A DNA stretch of 64,000 bases from an uncultured Oscillospiraceae bacterium (GCA_900540865.1 UQHH01000007.1:1-64000); one strand, 5' to 3'; shown: positions 28,881 to 38,162, counted from the first letter of the stretch. Numbers and translations: made by a program. The notes: generated by a model from the letters alone, not told the origin.

Positions 28881-29458
28881 CATAAAACTTTCTATGTTTT
28901 GATCAAAAGAGGGAAACCGTTTCGGCGGTTTCCCTCTTTTGCAATCACCTTTCCGCCGACTTAAGGGAACCTGAAGAGTTCCCTTAAGAATCCTTCGGGG
29001 GTGCTATAGAATTTGTGGTCGCTCCTCGTTTTATGTGCAGGATGTAGAATGAATACTACGGGACCGCTGTGCGCCGCGCCTTCGCGCGGAATACTTCGTA
29101 GGTGTGGTACTTTATATGCTTTTTTGTCTACGTCTTCTACACAATTCATTGAATCCATGTGTAGTCCGCTTTCTCTTAGGGAGATTTTCAAGGGGCTTCG
29201 CTCCTTGAATCGGCTGTGGAGGGATAGGCGAAGGGCGGCGTGATGCTTTGCCGCCCGGAAGCCGTAAGGGAACCCATCGAAAGGGTTCCCTTGTACCGAC
29301 GAAAAGGGTTTACAAAAGGGAAAAACAGCGGATTGTTTTTCCCTTTTGAGCAAACATAGAAAGTTTTATGAAAAAATCCAAGAAGCGGAATGCTTCTATC
29401 AATAAAACGATGAAACGGTACGTTTCAAAAAAAGGGGAACCCTTGGTGGTTCCCCTTT
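28881..29458. repeat. Hairpin-rich repeat element, copy 2, with terminal inverted repeats
   Basis: The left end 28881-28916 (CATAAAACTTTCTATGTTT then a CAAAAGAGGGAAA block) is an imperfect inverted copy of the right end 29336-29370, so a unit of about 490 bp is bounded by inverted repeats of about 33 bp, like a MITE. Inside are stems of related pattern: GGGAAACCG/CGGTTTCCC (28910-28937), AAGGGAAC/GTTCCCTT (about 28961-28987), GGGCGGC/GCCGCCC and AAGGGAACCC/GGGTTCCCTT (about 29268-29292). 28990-29109 is an inverted copy of 53-170, and 29297-29370 repeats 235-310. After the right end come GAAGC/GCTTC, GAAACG/CGTTTC and a terminator. No transposase is present. Confidence 0.7.
29431..29458. terminator. 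Bidirectional terminator downstream of the pseudouridine synthase gene
   Basis: AAAGGGGAACC (29431-29441) pairs with GGTTCCCCTTT (29448-29458), with A runs on both sides. It has the same design as the hairpin at 452-485. Confidence 0.7.
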
Positions 29459-29512
29459 AAAAAAGATAAAAGTTTGATAAAGAATATCAAGAAGCAGCTT
29501 GCTTCAAAAAAA

Positions 29513-30487
29513 TCATTGCGCCTTGCCGCCGGTAATAAAATCGGGCGGCAAAAACGGAACGCGCTCCGCCCTAAACTCCCGCCCGTTTAAATAATCGAGC
29601 AGCCCGCATTCCTCTTGAAAATCAAAAACGAGCTTATACGAATAGAGCGCCTGGTAGGGGAAGGGGCTGCCGCTGTTTTCGCGCCTGCCGTACTTCCGGT
29701 CGCCGAGCAGCGGATGACCGATAGACGCCAAATGCGCCCTGATTTGGTGCGTGCGCCCGGTCAGAAGCTCAATTTCAAGCAGGCTCGTGTTGTCCGGCAG
29801 CTCCTCCAAAACCGTGTAGCGTGTTTTAATTTCCTTCGCGCCCTCCGTTTCTTTTGCGCGTACGTCCACGCGGTTCTTCTTTTCGTCCTTTACCGCAAAG
29901 CCGGAAAGCGTACCGCTCTTGTTTTTCATTCGCCCGTGGACAAGGCACAGGTAATATTTTTTGATTTCTCTGTTTTTCATTTTCGCGTTTAAGATGCGCA
30001 AGGCCTGCGCGTTTTTCGCGCCGATGACAAGCCCGCCCGTGTTGCGGTCAATCCGGTTGACAAGCGCCGGGGCAAAGCTGTTTTCCTTTTCCGGGTCGTA
30101 CTCGTTTTTCTCGTACAGGTAATGCTTTAACCGGGAAACGAGCGAATCAAAATGGTAATTTTCATCCGGGTGGACAATCAGCCCCGGCTTTTTATCGAGC
30201 AGGATGATGTTCTCGTCCTCATATACGACGCCGAGCTTTAAGGGCGCCTTTAAAAAGTCGTAGTGCCGCTCCTGCTTTGCCTCAAAAAACTCGTCGCGGA
30301 TGTAGAGCGTCAGCACGTCGCCTTCATAAAGCTTCGTATCGGCGGTACATTTTTTACCGTTTACCTTAATATATTTGGTGCGGATGTATTTGTACAGGAG
30401 CGATTTCGGCATCGTCTGGAACCGCTTCTGTATGAATTTATCGAGCCGCTGGCCCGCGTCATTTTTTTCAATCGTCATTGTCCGCAT
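29513..30487 (-). CDS. RluA-family rRNA/tRNA pseudouridine synthase
   Basis: This enzyme isomerises uridine to pseudouridine in RNA. The 324-residue protein has an N-terminal S4 domain (about residues 12-60, GQRLDKFIQKRF) and a catalytic domain with the Asp signature VNRIDRNTGGLVIGAK. LTGRTHQIRAHLASIGHPLLG follows in two adjoining motifs. The pattern is RluC/RluD-like; the exact RNA site cannot be told. ATG 30487 follows GGAGGGC. The ATG 18 bases upstream lies ahead of that site. Confidence 0.92.
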   Translation of the reverse strand: MRTMTIEKNDAGQRLDKFIQKRFQTMPKSLLYKYIRTKYIKVNGKKCTADTKLYEGDVLTLYIRDEFFEAKQERHYDFLKAPLKLGVVYEDENIILLDKKPGLIVHPDENYHFDSLVSRLKHYLYEKNEYDPEKENSFAPALVNRIDRNTGGLVIGAKNAQALRILNAKMKNREIKKYYLCLVHGRMKNKSGTLSGFAVKDEKKNRVDVRAKETEGAKEIKTRYTVLEELPDNTSLLEIELLTGRTHQIRAHLASIGHPLLGDRKYGRRENSGSPFPYQALYSYKLVFDFQEECGLLDYLNGREFRAERVPFLPPDFITGGKAQ

Positions 30488-30541
30488 GGCTTGCCCTCCA
30501 AACATGGCAGCAGGAGTTTCGTCTCAGCTCCATTTTATCTG

Positions 30542-30570
30542 AAAAAAGCCGGACGCAGCAGCATCCGGCT
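30542..30570 (-). terminator. Intrinsic terminator after yebC
   Basis: On the minus strand the stem AGCCGGA/TCCGGCT (30547-30570) is followed by TTTTTT, directly downstream of the yebC stop. Confidence 0.8.
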
Positions 30571-30590
30571 CGTTTGCAGTTTTGCCTGAA

Positions 30591-31328
30591 TCAGTCTTCC
30601 ATTTCCCAATTGTGCCAGACATTCTGGATGTCGTCGTTGTCCTCCAGCATATCGAGCAGCTTCTGCATCTTTGTGACCTGCTCCTCATCCGCAAGCTTTG
30701 TATAGGTGCTCGGCACCATTTCCACCTCGGCTGACGCAAAGGTATAGCCCTTTGCCGTCAAATCGCCGTTTACGCCGGAAAAATCCTCCGGCTCGGTGTA
30801 AATCTCAAACGCGTCGTCGTCCGCCTGAAAGTCGGAAGCGCCCGCCTCGAGCGCGTCCTCCATGACCCTGTCCTCGTCCAAATCGCATTCCTCGCGGTCG
30901 ATAATCAAAACGCCCTTTTGGGAGAACATGAACGACACGCAGCCCGGCGTGCCCATATTACCGCCGAATTTATCGAAATAATGGCGTACGTCGCCCGCGG
31001 TACGGTTGCGGTTGTCGGTCAGCGCTTCCACGATGACCGCGATTCCGCCCGGGCCGTAGCCTTCATAGGTGATTGCCTCGTACTCGTTCGCGCCGCCTTC
31101 GCCGGACGCCTTTTTGATGATGCGGTCGATGTTCTCGTTCGGCACGTTGTTCGCCTTCGCCTTGGCGATGCAGTCGCGCAGCTTGGAGTTGACCGACGGG
31201 TCGGCGCTACCGCCGTCACGCACGGCAACGGCAAGCTCCCTGCCTATTTTAGTAAAAACCTTTGCCCTTGCGGCGTCGTTTTTACCCTTTTTCTGTTTGA
31301 TGGTGCTCCATTTATTATGTCCTGACAT
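30591..31328 (-). CDS. yebC: YebC/PmpR-family protein
   Basis: A 245-residue cytoplasmic protein of the YebC/TACO1 family, described both as a DNA-binding regulator and as a factor that relieves ribosome stalling at proline-rich codons. The N-terminus SGHNKWSTIKQKKGKNDAAR is the family signature, followed by GYGPGGIAVIVEALTDNRNR. The ATG follows GGGAGG. It has its own promoter at 31365-31393 and terminator at 30542-30570, so it is a single-gene unit. Confidence 0.95.
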   Translation of the reverse strand: MSGHNKWSTIKQKKGKNDAARAKVFTKIGRELAVAVRDGGSADPSVNSKLRDCIAKAKANNVPNENIDRIIKKASGEGGANEYEAITYEGYGPGGIAVIVEALTDNRNRTAGDVRHYFDKFGGNMGTPGCVSFMFSQKGVLIIDREECDLDEDRVMEDALEAGASDFQADDDAFEIYTEPEDFSGVNGDLTAKGYTFASAEVEMVPSTYTKLADEEQVTKMQKLLDMLEDNDDIQNVWHNWEMED

Positions 31329-31364
31329 ATATGCTATGCCTCCCGCAGATAATTTTTACAGTTC

Positions 31365-31393
31365 ATTTTATCATATTTTTTTATCGATTGCAA
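31365..31393 (-). promoter_or_regulatory. Sigma-A promoter of yebC
   Basis: TTGCAA (31388-31393), 17-bp spacer, TAAAAT (31365-31370) on the minus strand. Confidence 0.7.
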
Positions 31394-31450
31394 CAGCGCA
31401 TACACAGCGCCCTTGTATGCGGATATTTGGGTAAAACTGCCGGAAGGAAC

Positions 31451-31479
31451 TTGCAATTCCCAGGCCAAAATGCTAAAAT
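31451..31479 (+). promoter_or_regulatory. Sigma-A promoter of the yicC-to-thiN gene block
   Basis: TTGCAA (31451-31456), 17-bp spacer, TAAAAT (31474-31479) with TGC directly before the -10 (extended -10). It is divergent to the yebC promoter, and both use the same -35 sequence. Confidence 0.7.
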
Positions 31480-31536
31480 ATAATGAATTGTACAAAGGAC
31501 GTTTGCGTCTTAAAAATAAATTAGGGAATGAAACGC

Positions 31537-32415
31537 ATGATAAAGAGCATGACAGGCTTCGGAAGAAGCGAGCAGAAGATAAACGGCAGGGAAATTTCCG
31601 TTGAAATCAAGTCGGTCAACCATCGTTATTTTGAGCTCAACTGCAAAACGAGCAGGGGCTACGCCTTTTTGGAGGAAAAGCTCAAGGCATACCTCCAGCA
31701 GCGTGTGTCGCGCGGAAAAATCGATTTATACGTGTCGGTCGTCTGCGCGGAAGAAACACAGGCAAACGTTACGCTGAACCACAGCCTTGCCGCGGGCTAT
31801 GTCGCGGCGCTCAAAGAAATTGCCGCGGCCTACGGCGTGCAGGACGATATTTCCGTTTCCTCCGTCGCGCGGTTTACAGACATCTTCACCGTGCACAAGG
31901 CGCAGGAGGACGAGGACGAGGTCTGGCAGAGCGTGCTCCCGGTGCTCGACAGCGCGATGGAAAGCTTTATGAATATGCGTAAGGCTGAGGGCGCGCGCAT
32001 GAAGGAGGACGTATTGAGCCGCTCCAAGACGATTCTCTCCATTGTGGAGCAAATTGACGAGCAGTCCCCACAGACGGTCGCGCAGTACCGTGAAAAGCTG
32101 GAGGAAAGGCTCAAAGAGCTGCTGGAGTCCGCCTCGGTCGACGAACAGCGCCTTTTGACGGAAGCGGCCATCTTTGCCGATAAAACGGCGGTCGCGGAAG
32201 AAACCGTCCGCCTGCGCAGTCACTTCTCCCAGCTTGAAAAGTTTATGGAGGCCAAAGAGCCGGTCGGCAGGAAAATCGATTTTATCCTTCAGGAAATGAA
32301 CAGGGAGGCCAACACCATCGGCTCCAAGGTGCAGAACGCGCCGCTTGCGCATCTCGTCGTTGAAATCAAGTCGGAGCTTGAAAAAATCAGGGAACAAATC
32401 CAGAACATCGAATAA
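31537..32415 (+). CDS. yicC: YicC-family endoribonuclease
   Basis: A 292-residue protein of the YicC/YloC family, members of which act as RNA endonucleases. It opens with the hallmark IKSMTGFGRSE and ends with NREANTIGSKVQNAPLAHLVVE split over the conserved DUF1732 domain. The ATG at 31537 lies nine bases after AGGGA, and starts from 31528 would sit on that site. It is the first gene of the yicC-remA-gmk-rpoZ-priA order typical of Firmicutes. Confidence 0.93.
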   Translation: MIKSMTGFGRSEQKINGREISVEIKSVNHRYFELNCKTSRGYAFLEEKLKAYLQQRVSRGKIDLYVSVVCAEETQANVTLNHSLAAGYVAALKEIAAAYGVQDDISVSSVARFTDIFTVHKAQEDEDEVWQSVLPVLDSAMESFMNMRKAEGARMKEDVLSRSKTILSIVEQIDEQSPQTVAQYREKLEERLKELLESASVDEQRLLTEAAIFADKTAVAEETVRLRSHFSQLEKFMEAKEPVGRKIDFILQEMNREANTIGSKVQNAPLAHLVVEIKSELEKIREQIQNIE

Positions 32416-32475
32416 AGGCCGTTTTTACAGGCGCCTTATTATAAAAGCAAAAAGTAAAAGACGGATGTGGTGTTT

Positions 32476-32730
32476 ATGAAGCTTTTGAACATTGGCTTTG
32501 GCAATATGGTATCGGGCGACCGCATTATCGCGATTGTATCTCCCGACAGCGCCCCAATCAAGCGCATTGTGCAGGACGCAAAGGAGCAGGGCATGCTCAT
32601 CGACGCAACCTACGGCAGACGGACAAAATCGGTCGTTATCATGGACAGCGACCATGTGGTCCTGTCCGCGAAGAATCCCGAGAGCCTGGGCAACCGGGCG
32701 GCGGTTGAGGAGGTGAGCGAGCATGATTGA
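32476..32730 (+). CDS. remA: RemA family regulator (DUF370)
   Basis: An 84-residue DNA-binding protein; in Bacillus RemA activates matrix and osmoprotection genes by wrapping DNA as an oligomer. The signature KLLNIGFGNMVSGDRIIAI and RTKSVVIMDSDHVVLSA are present. ATG 32476 follows GGATGTGG; the frame could begin at GTG 32467. It overlaps gmk by eight bases, so translation is coupled. Confidence 0.92.
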   Translation: MKLLNIGFGNMVSGDRIIAIVSPDSAPIKRIVQDAKEQGMLIDATYGRRTKSVVIMDSDHVVLSAKNPESLGNRAAVEEVSEHD

Positions 32731-33349
32731 CAAAAAAGGGCTGCTCGTCATCATTTCCGGCCCGTCGGGCGCGGGAAAGGGAACGGTCGTCAAGGAGCTT
32801 GTGCAGCGGAGCGATAAAATAAAGCTTTCCGTCTCCGCTACTACGCGCGCGCCGCGCGTGGGAGAGGAGCACGGCAGGGAATATTTCTTTATTACGCGCG
32901 AGGATTTCGAGCAGCGCATAAAGGACGGCGCGGTGCTTGAATACGCGCAGTACTGCGGCAACTATTACGGCACCCCCAGAAAATACGTGGAGGAGCAGTG
33001 CGCGCTTGGAAACGACGTCATCCTCGAAATCGAGGTGCAGGGCGGCAGGCAGGTCAAACAGCTCTGCCCCCAGGCGGTGAGTATTTTCGTCGTGCCGAAA
33101 TCGTTTGAAATCCTCTCGCAGCGCCTGCGCGGCAGGGGAACGGAGGACGAGGAAACGGTGCGCCGCCGCCTGCAAACAGCCCTGTCAGAGCTGGAACAGG
33201 CAAAGCTTTACGATTACATTGTAATCAACGACAGCCTTTCGGACTGTGTTGACGATATACTGGGCATACTACGCTCAGAAAAAAACAAAACCGGCAATAT
33301 GCTGAATTTTATAAAGGAAGTGCTTGATAATGCGCAGACCATCAGTTGA
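32723..33349 (+). CDS. gmk: Guanylate kinase
   Basis: Gmk phosphorylates GMP to GDP. The 208-residue protein has the P-loop SGPSGAGKGTV, the GMP-binding SVSATTRAPRVGEEHGREY and the lid-region RRLQTA. The ATG follows GGAGGTGAGCGAGC within the end of remA. Its 3' end overlaps rpoZ by 20 bases. Confidence 0.96.
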   Translation: MIDKKGLLVIISGPSGAGKGTVVKELVQRSDKIKLSVSATTRAPRVGEEHGREYFFITREDFEQRIKDGAVLEYAQYCGNYYGTPRKYVEEQCALGNDVILEIEVQGGRQVKQLCPQAVSIFVVPKSFEILSQRLRGRGTEDEETVRRRLQTALSELEQAKLYDYIVINDSLSDCVDDILGILRSEKNKTGNMLNFIKEVLDNAQTIS

Positions 33350-33533
33350 CGACATGCTCAATAACAGAATAACAAGATACGCGCTTGTGATTGCCGTTGC
33401 AAAACGCGCAAGGGAAATCGCCGCGGAATTTGAAAAGGAGACCATTATCACGGACGAAAAGCCCGTGCTGCTCGCAATCGACGAATTCAAGCAGCATAAA
33501 TACAGCATCCTCGAGCCGGAAGTCGATGACTGA
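33330..33533 (+). CDS. rpoZ: RNA polymerase omega subunit
   Basis: A 67-residue omega subunit, which helps fold and assemble the beta' subunit of RNA polymerase. It begins RRPSVDDMLNNRITRYALV, the compact form seen in Clostridia, with the conserved AKRAREI helix. ATG 33330 follows AAAGGAAG inside gmk. The stop overlaps the ATG of priA by eight bases. Confidence 0.88.
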   Translation: MRRPSVDDMLNNRITRYALVIAVAKRAREIAAEFEKETIITDEKPVLLAIDEFKQHKYSILEPEVDD

Positions 33534-35976
33534 TTCCCCCCGGCTTATCGCCTGTGTGGCGGTAGAAAATTCCGTTTACCATTTCGACAAAGCGTTCAGC
33601 TATCTTGTTCCGGAAGGCCTTACATCCTGCGTCAAAACAGGGTGCAGGGTTCTTGTGCCTTTTTCAAGGAACAATAAAAAAAAGCAGGGCTTTGTTTTGG
33701 AATTGTCCCAAAGCGGCGAGACAAAGGGGCTGAAGGAGATTTCCTCCGTGCTCGACGAACGCCCGCTTCTGACCGGAGAGCTTGCGCGCCTTGCCTTTTT
33801 TATGAAGGAGCGCTGCTACTGTACGCTGTACGACGCTGCAAAAGCAATGCTTCCGGCGGGCATCGGCTACCGGGTGACTTCCCTTTACAGCCTTGCGGAA
33901 GGCATTGAGGAGGAGCTGCTTGATGAGGAGGAAGCGCGTCTTTTCCATTGTGTAAAAAACAACGGCGGCTCTATGAAAAAGGGGCCGCTTTTTGAAGCGA
34001 TGGGCTACGCTGCCGACAACCCGCTGCCCGACAGTATGGCGCGGCGCGGCCTTTTGGTCAAATCGGACGACGCGGCCCGTAAGGTCGGGGACGCGTCCGT
34101 CAAGATGCTCCGTTTGTGTGAAACAATGCCGGAAGCGGTAAAAACGACCGCAAAGCAGGAGGAGGTTTTGAGCCTGCTGCGCGCGGCTGGCGCCGTTTCC
34201 GTCAAGGAGCTTTGCTATTACACGGGGCTTACCTCGGCGGTTGCCGGCGCGCTTGTAAAAAAGGGGCTGGCCGAATACTTCAGCGCGGAGGTCCTGCGCG
34301 CGCCGCGCCGTGAGCCTGTATCCTCACAGAAAACGAAGCTTACCCTAACAAAGGAACAGCAAAACGCCTATAACGGCCTTTTGCGCGAATACCGTTCGGG
34401 CAAGGCGCATGTTTCCCTGCTGTACGGCGTGACCGGCTCGGGAAAAACCTCCGTCTTTATGAAGCTGATAGACGAGGCCGTAAAAGATGAAAAAGGCGTT
34501 ATCGTTATGGTGCCGGAAATCGCGCTTACCCCGCAGATGATTTCCCTGTTTTCCTCACGCTACGGGGACGACGTGGCGGTGTTTCACAGCGGCCTGTCTT
34601 TGGGGCAGCGGCTCGACGAATGGAAGCGTGTGCGCCGCGGCCTTGCGAAAATTGCCATCGGGACGCGCAGCGCCGTGTTCGCGCCGTTTGAGAACGTCGG
34701 CTTAATCATAATGGACGAGGAACAGGAATATACTTATAAATCGGAATCTGCGCCGCGCTACCACGCGCGGGAGATTGCAAAGCGGCGCTGTGTCGAACAC
34801 GGCTGCCTGCTGCTGCTTTCGTCGGCAACGCCGTCGGTCGAAAGCTATTACTTTGCCAAAAACGGGAGCTATTCCCTTCATATACTGAAAAACCGTTACG
34901 GCGCCGCCAAGCTGCCGGAGGTACTCATGGCGGACATGAACATCGAACAGGAGCAGGGCAACACGACGGGCTTTTCCTCCGTCTTATTGGAAGGACTGGA
35001 GGAAAACCTCGAATCGGGGCGGCAGTCGATTCTGCTGCTCAACCGCAGGGGGCATAATACGTTTGTGTCGTGCCGCAGCTGCAAGGAGGTCGTCACCTGT
35101 CCGAACTGCTCGATTTCTTTGACGTTCCATTCCGCGAACAACCGCCTGATGTGCCACTACTGCGGCTACTCGCAGGGCATTGCAGACGAATGCCCCACGT
35201 GCCACAGCCACAGTTTGCGTTACGCGGGCATGGGCACGCAGCGCGCGGAGGCGTCCTTGGCGCAGCTTCTTCCACAGGCGCGCATATTAAGGCTGGACGC
35301 CGACGCCACCATGTCGAAATACTCGCACGAAAGGCTGCTCGGGCAGTTTTCCAAAGGGGAATACGACATCATGATAGGCACGCAGATGGTCGCAAAGGGG
35401 CTCGATTTCCCGAATGTGACGCTCGTTGGGGTACTAAACGCCGACCAGATGCTTTATGGGGACGATTTCAGGAGCTACGAGCGCGCGTTTTCCCTGCTGA
35501 CGCAGGTGGTTGGCCGTTCCGGACGGGGCGGTTATTCCGGGCGCGCCGTCATCCAGACCTTTACGCCGGAAAGCCCTGTCATCCGCCTTGCCGCCATGCA
35601 GGACTACGGCCGTTTTTTTGAGGGCGAAATCGCGCTGCGCCGCGCAATGCTCTACCCGCCGTTTGCGCAGCTATGCATGATTGGCTTTGTCGGCGGGGAT
35701 GATAACAAAACACACCGCGCGGCAAACGCCTTTACGAAAACGCTCTGCGAAAGGGCGAAAACAGAGCATCCAAATATGCCGCTGCGCGTGCTCGGCCCAA
35801 CGGCGGCCATGGTCAAAAAGGTGAGCAACAAGTACCGCTATAAGCTGGTGCTCAAATGTAAAAACGACAAAAGCTTCCGCGAAATGCTTTCCGGGCTTCT
35901 TACCGAATTCGGCAAAGACAGGGCGTATGCGGACGTTACGGCATACGCCGATATGAACCCGGACTCAATACTATAA
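33526..35976 (+). CDS. priA: Primosomal protein N' (replication restart helicase)
   Basis: PriA recognises stalled forks and reloads the replisome. The 816-residue protein has the N-terminal 3'-end binding domain, Walker A YGVTGSGKT, motif II DEEQEYTYKSE, and the zinc cluster with CRSCKEVVTCPNC, CHYCG and CPTC. The helicase C-terminal motifs IGTQMVAKGLDFPNV and QVVGRSGRGG are intact. Motif II has Gln where many members have His (DEEH). The start at 33526 overlaps the rpoZ end. A longer frame from 33391 only shadows rpoZ. Confidence 0.95.
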   Translation: MTDSPRLIACVAVENSVYHFDKAFSYLVPEGLTSCVKTGCRVLVPFSRNNKKKQGFVLELSQSGETKGLKEISSVLDERPLLTGELARLAFFMKERCYCTLYDAAKAMLPAGIGYRVTSLYSLAEGIEEELLDEEEARLFHCVKNNGGSMKKGPLFEAMGYAADNPLPDSMARRGLLVKSDDAARKVGDASVKMLRLCETMPEAVKTTAKQEEVLSLLRAAGAVSVKELCYYTGLTSAVAGALVKKGLAEYFSAEVLRAPRREPVSSQKTKLTLTKEQQNAYNGLLREYRSGKAHVSLLYGVTGSGKTSVFMKLIDEAVKDEKGVIVMVPEIALTPQMISLFSSRYGDDVAVFHSGLSLGQRLDEWKRVRRGLAKIAIGTRSAVFAPFENVGLIIMDEEQEYTYKSESAPRYHAREIAKRRCVEHGCLLLLSSATPSVESYYFAKNGSYSLHILKNRYGAAKLPEVLMADMNIEQEQGNTTGFSSVLLEGLEENLESGRQSILLLNRRGHNTFVSCRSCKEVVTCPNCSISLTFHSANNRLMCHYCGYSQGIADECPTCHSHSLRYAGMGTQRAEASLAQLLPQARILRLDADATMSKYSHERLLGQFSKGEYDIMIGTQMVAKGLDFPNVTLVGVLNADQMLYGDDFRSYERAFSLLTQVVGRSGRGGYSGRAVIQTFTPESPVIRLAAMQDYGRFFEGEIALRRAMLYPPFAQLCMIGFVGGDDNKTHRAANAFTKTLCERAKTEHPNMPLRVLGPTAAMVKKVSNKYRYKLVLKCKNDKSFREMLSGLLTEFGKDRAYADVTAYADMNPDSIL

Positions 35977-35989
35977 AAGGATGATTTTT

Positions 35990-36457
35990 ATGGCAATCAG
36001 AAATATTGTAAAAGAGGGCGACCCGGTCCTTAATAAAGTAAGCAGAAAGGTCGATAAGTTCGACGAGCGGCTTTGGACGCTTATCGACGATATGGCCGAA
36101 ACGCTCCATAAGGAGCAGGGCGCGGGGCTCGCGGCGCCCCAGGTCGGCATTTTGCGCCGTGTCGTCGTAATCGATGTCGGCGGTGGGGTCATAGAGCTTG
36201 TAAACCCCGAAATTATCGAAAAAAGCGGCGAACAGCGCGAAATCGAGGGCTGCCTGTCCTGTCCGGGACAGTGGGGTATTACAAAACGCCCGATGTTTGT
36301 GATGGTCAAGGCGCAGGACCGCAACGGCAAGGAGTTTAAAATGAGCGGCGAGGGCCTGCTCGCAAAGGCTTTCTGCCACGAAATCGACCATCTCGATGGA
36401 ATCCTCTTCAAGCAGCATGTCATCCGCATGCTCAAGCCGGAGGAGCTCGAGGGCTGA
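35990..36457 (+). CDS. def: Peptide deformylase
   Basis: Def removes the formyl group from nascent proteins. The 155-residue metalloenzyme shows all three motifs: GAGLAAPQVG, EGCLSCPG (the ligand Cys) and HEIDHLDG (the HExxH zinc/iron site). ATG 35990 follows AAAGGAT. It is paired with fmt, which adds the formyl group to initiator tRNA. Confidence 0.96.
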   Translation: MAIRNIVKEGDPVLNKVSRKVDKFDERLWTLIDDMAETLHKEQGAGLAAPQVGILRRVVVIDVGGGVIELVNPEIIEKSGEQREIEGCLSCPGQWGITKRPMFVMVKAQDRNGKEFKMSGEGLLAKAFCHEIDHLDGILFKQHVIRMLKPEELEG

Positions 36458-36499
36458 TTTTACAGAAATTTCATGGAATTGTGACACAGGAGTGATACA

Positions 36500-37417
36500 A
36501 TGAAAGTTGTATATATGGGAACGCCGGATTTTGCCGTCCTGCCGCTTGAAAGCATCCTTGCGGCGGGGCACGAGGTTGCGGGCGTTTTTACGCAGCCGGA
36601 CAAGCCGAAGGGCAGGGGCTACGAGCTTGCGCCGCCGCCTGTCAAGGTTTGTGCGCTGGCGCGTGGCCTTACCGTATACCAGCCGCAAACGCTCAAGGAC
36701 GGGGCGGCCCTGGAAATACTCCGGGCGCTTCAGCCTGACGTTATCGTCGTGGCGGCCTACGGTAAAATCCTGCCGAAGGAAATCATCCATTTGCCAAAGT
36801 ACGGCTGTATCAACATACACGCGTCCCTGCTTCCGAAGTACCGCGGCGCGGCGCCCATTCAGCGCTGTATCCTAGAAGGGGAAACGCAAACGGGCGTGAC
36901 CGTCATGTATATGGATGAAGGGCTCGACACGGGCGATATGCTCATAAAGGAATCGACTCCTATCGGCCCGGACGAAACTGCGGGCAGCCTGCACGACCGT
37001 CTGGCGCAAATGGGCGCGGCTTTAATTGCGGACGCGCTTTCGCTTCTCGAAAACGGTACGGCTCCGAGGGAAAAGCAGGACGGCAGCCTTTCCTGCTATG
37101 CCTCCATGCTCGATAAGTCCATTTCCAGAATCGACTGGAATAAAACGAGCCTGCAGGTGCATAATCAGGTCAGGGGGCTTAACCCGTGGCCTTCCGCTTC
37201 CTCTGTTTTAAATGGCAAGACGGTTAAAATTCATAAAACGAAATGCAGCGCCATGGCGGGGGAGCCCGGTACCGTGCTTTCCATAGAGCCGCTGACCGTC
37301 GCCTGCTCAGACGGCGCGGTTGAAATCCTGGAATTACAGCTGGAAGGAAAGAAGCGTATGAACGCCGCCGATTTCCTGCGGGGACATAAAATATCGCCGG
37401 GCCAGCGGTTCGGCTGA
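36500..37417 (+). CDS. fmt: Methionyl-tRNA formyltransferase
   Basis: Fmt formylates Met-tRNAfMet using 10-formyl-THF so that translation can initiate. The 305-residue protein has the N-terminal MGTPDFAVLPLE, the catalytic-site NIHASLLPKYRGAAPIQR and the C-terminal tRNA-binding domain. ATG follows CACAGGAG. It lies 42 bp after def in the conserved priA-def-fmt order. Confidence 0.96.
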   Translation: MKVVYMGTPDFAVLPLESILAAGHEVAGVFTQPDKPKGRGYELAPPPVKVCALARGLTVYQPQTLKDGAALEILRALQPDVIVVAAYGKILPKEIIHLPKYGCINIHASLLPKYRGAAPIQRCILEGETQTGVTVMYMDEGLDTGDMLIKESTPIGPDETAGSLHDRLAQMGAALIADALSLLENGTAPREKQDGSLSCYASMLDKSISRIDWNKTSLQVHNQVRGLNPWPSASSVLNGKTVKIHKTKCSAMAGEPGTVLSIEPLTVACSDGAVEILELQLEGKKRMNAADFLRGHKISPGQRFG

Positions 37418-37456
37418 TTTTTAATAAAGCAGCATATTTGAAAGGTGTGAGAGGCT

Positions 37457-38161
37457 TTGCCGTTTTTCTATTGGTTCGATTGGACCTATATGGTTTTTAT
37501 CCTGCCCGCTATCATTATTACGATGATTGCGCAGGTTCGCGTCAATTCCGCGTTTCACAAATATTCCAAAATACAAAACCTGCATAACCTCACCGGAGCG
37601 CAGGCCGCGCAGCGCGTGCTTGCCACCCATGGCGTGAGCGGCGTGCAGATTGAACACGTGGCGGGTAAAATGACCGACCACTTCGACCCGCGCACGAACG
37701 TCATCCGTTTGTCTGACAGCGTTTACGGCTCAACCACCATCGCGGCCGTCGGGATTGCCGCGCATGAGGCGGGCCATGCCGTCCAGCACGCGCAGGGCTA
37801 TCTGCCCAATAAAATCAGGGGCGTGCTCGTCCCGCTTGCGAATGTCGGCTCCAGGGTTTCGTGGATTTTGATTATCATCGGGCTGTTTTTGCCCCTTCAA
37901 TACGACTGGGTGCTTTATCTGGGCATCCTGTTTTACGCGCTGTCCGTTTTATTCACCATCGTAACGCTGCCGGTCGAGTTCAACGCAAGCAAACGCGCTT
38001 TACAGACAATCGACGAAACGAACATGCTCATGGGCGAGGAATACGCGGGCGCCAAAAAAGTGCTTTCAGCCGCCGCTATGACGTACGTTGCAGCGGCCTT
38101 CACCGCTATCATGAGCTTACTGCGCCTTTTAACGATTGCCAACCGGCGCAGCAGCCGCTGA
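37457..38161 (+). CDS. yugP: Zinc-dependent membrane metalloprotease, YugP family
   Basis: A 234-residue membrane protein of the neutral zinc metallopeptidase family 2. One hydrophobic segment lies near residues 8-28, the HEAGHAVQHA zinc motif is near residue 103, and a hydrophobic hairpin follows at about 130-175. FNASKRAL after the last helix is typical. The substrate is unknown. The start is TTG at 37457 behind GAGAGG. This gene commonly sits between fmt and rsmB in Clostridia. Confidence 0.85.
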   Translation: MPFFYWFDWTYMVFILPAIIITMIAQVRVNSAFHKYSKIQNLHNLTGAQAAQRVLATHGVSGVQIEHVAGKMTDHFDPRTNVIRLSDSVYGSTTIAAVGIAAHEAGHAVQHAQGYLPNKIRGVLVPLANVGSRVSWILIIIGLFLPLQYDWVLYLGILFYALSVLFTIVTLPVEFNASKRALQTIDETNMLMGEEYAGAKKVLSAAAMTYVAAAFTAIMSLLRLLTIANRRSSR

Positions 38162-38162
38162 C

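Noticed and set aside
34704..34740. PriA motif II reading DEEQ instead of DEEH as a sign of an inactive helicase
   Set aside because: All other helicase motifs and the zinc cysteines are intact, and the surrounding residues fit the family, so it is treated as normal variation.
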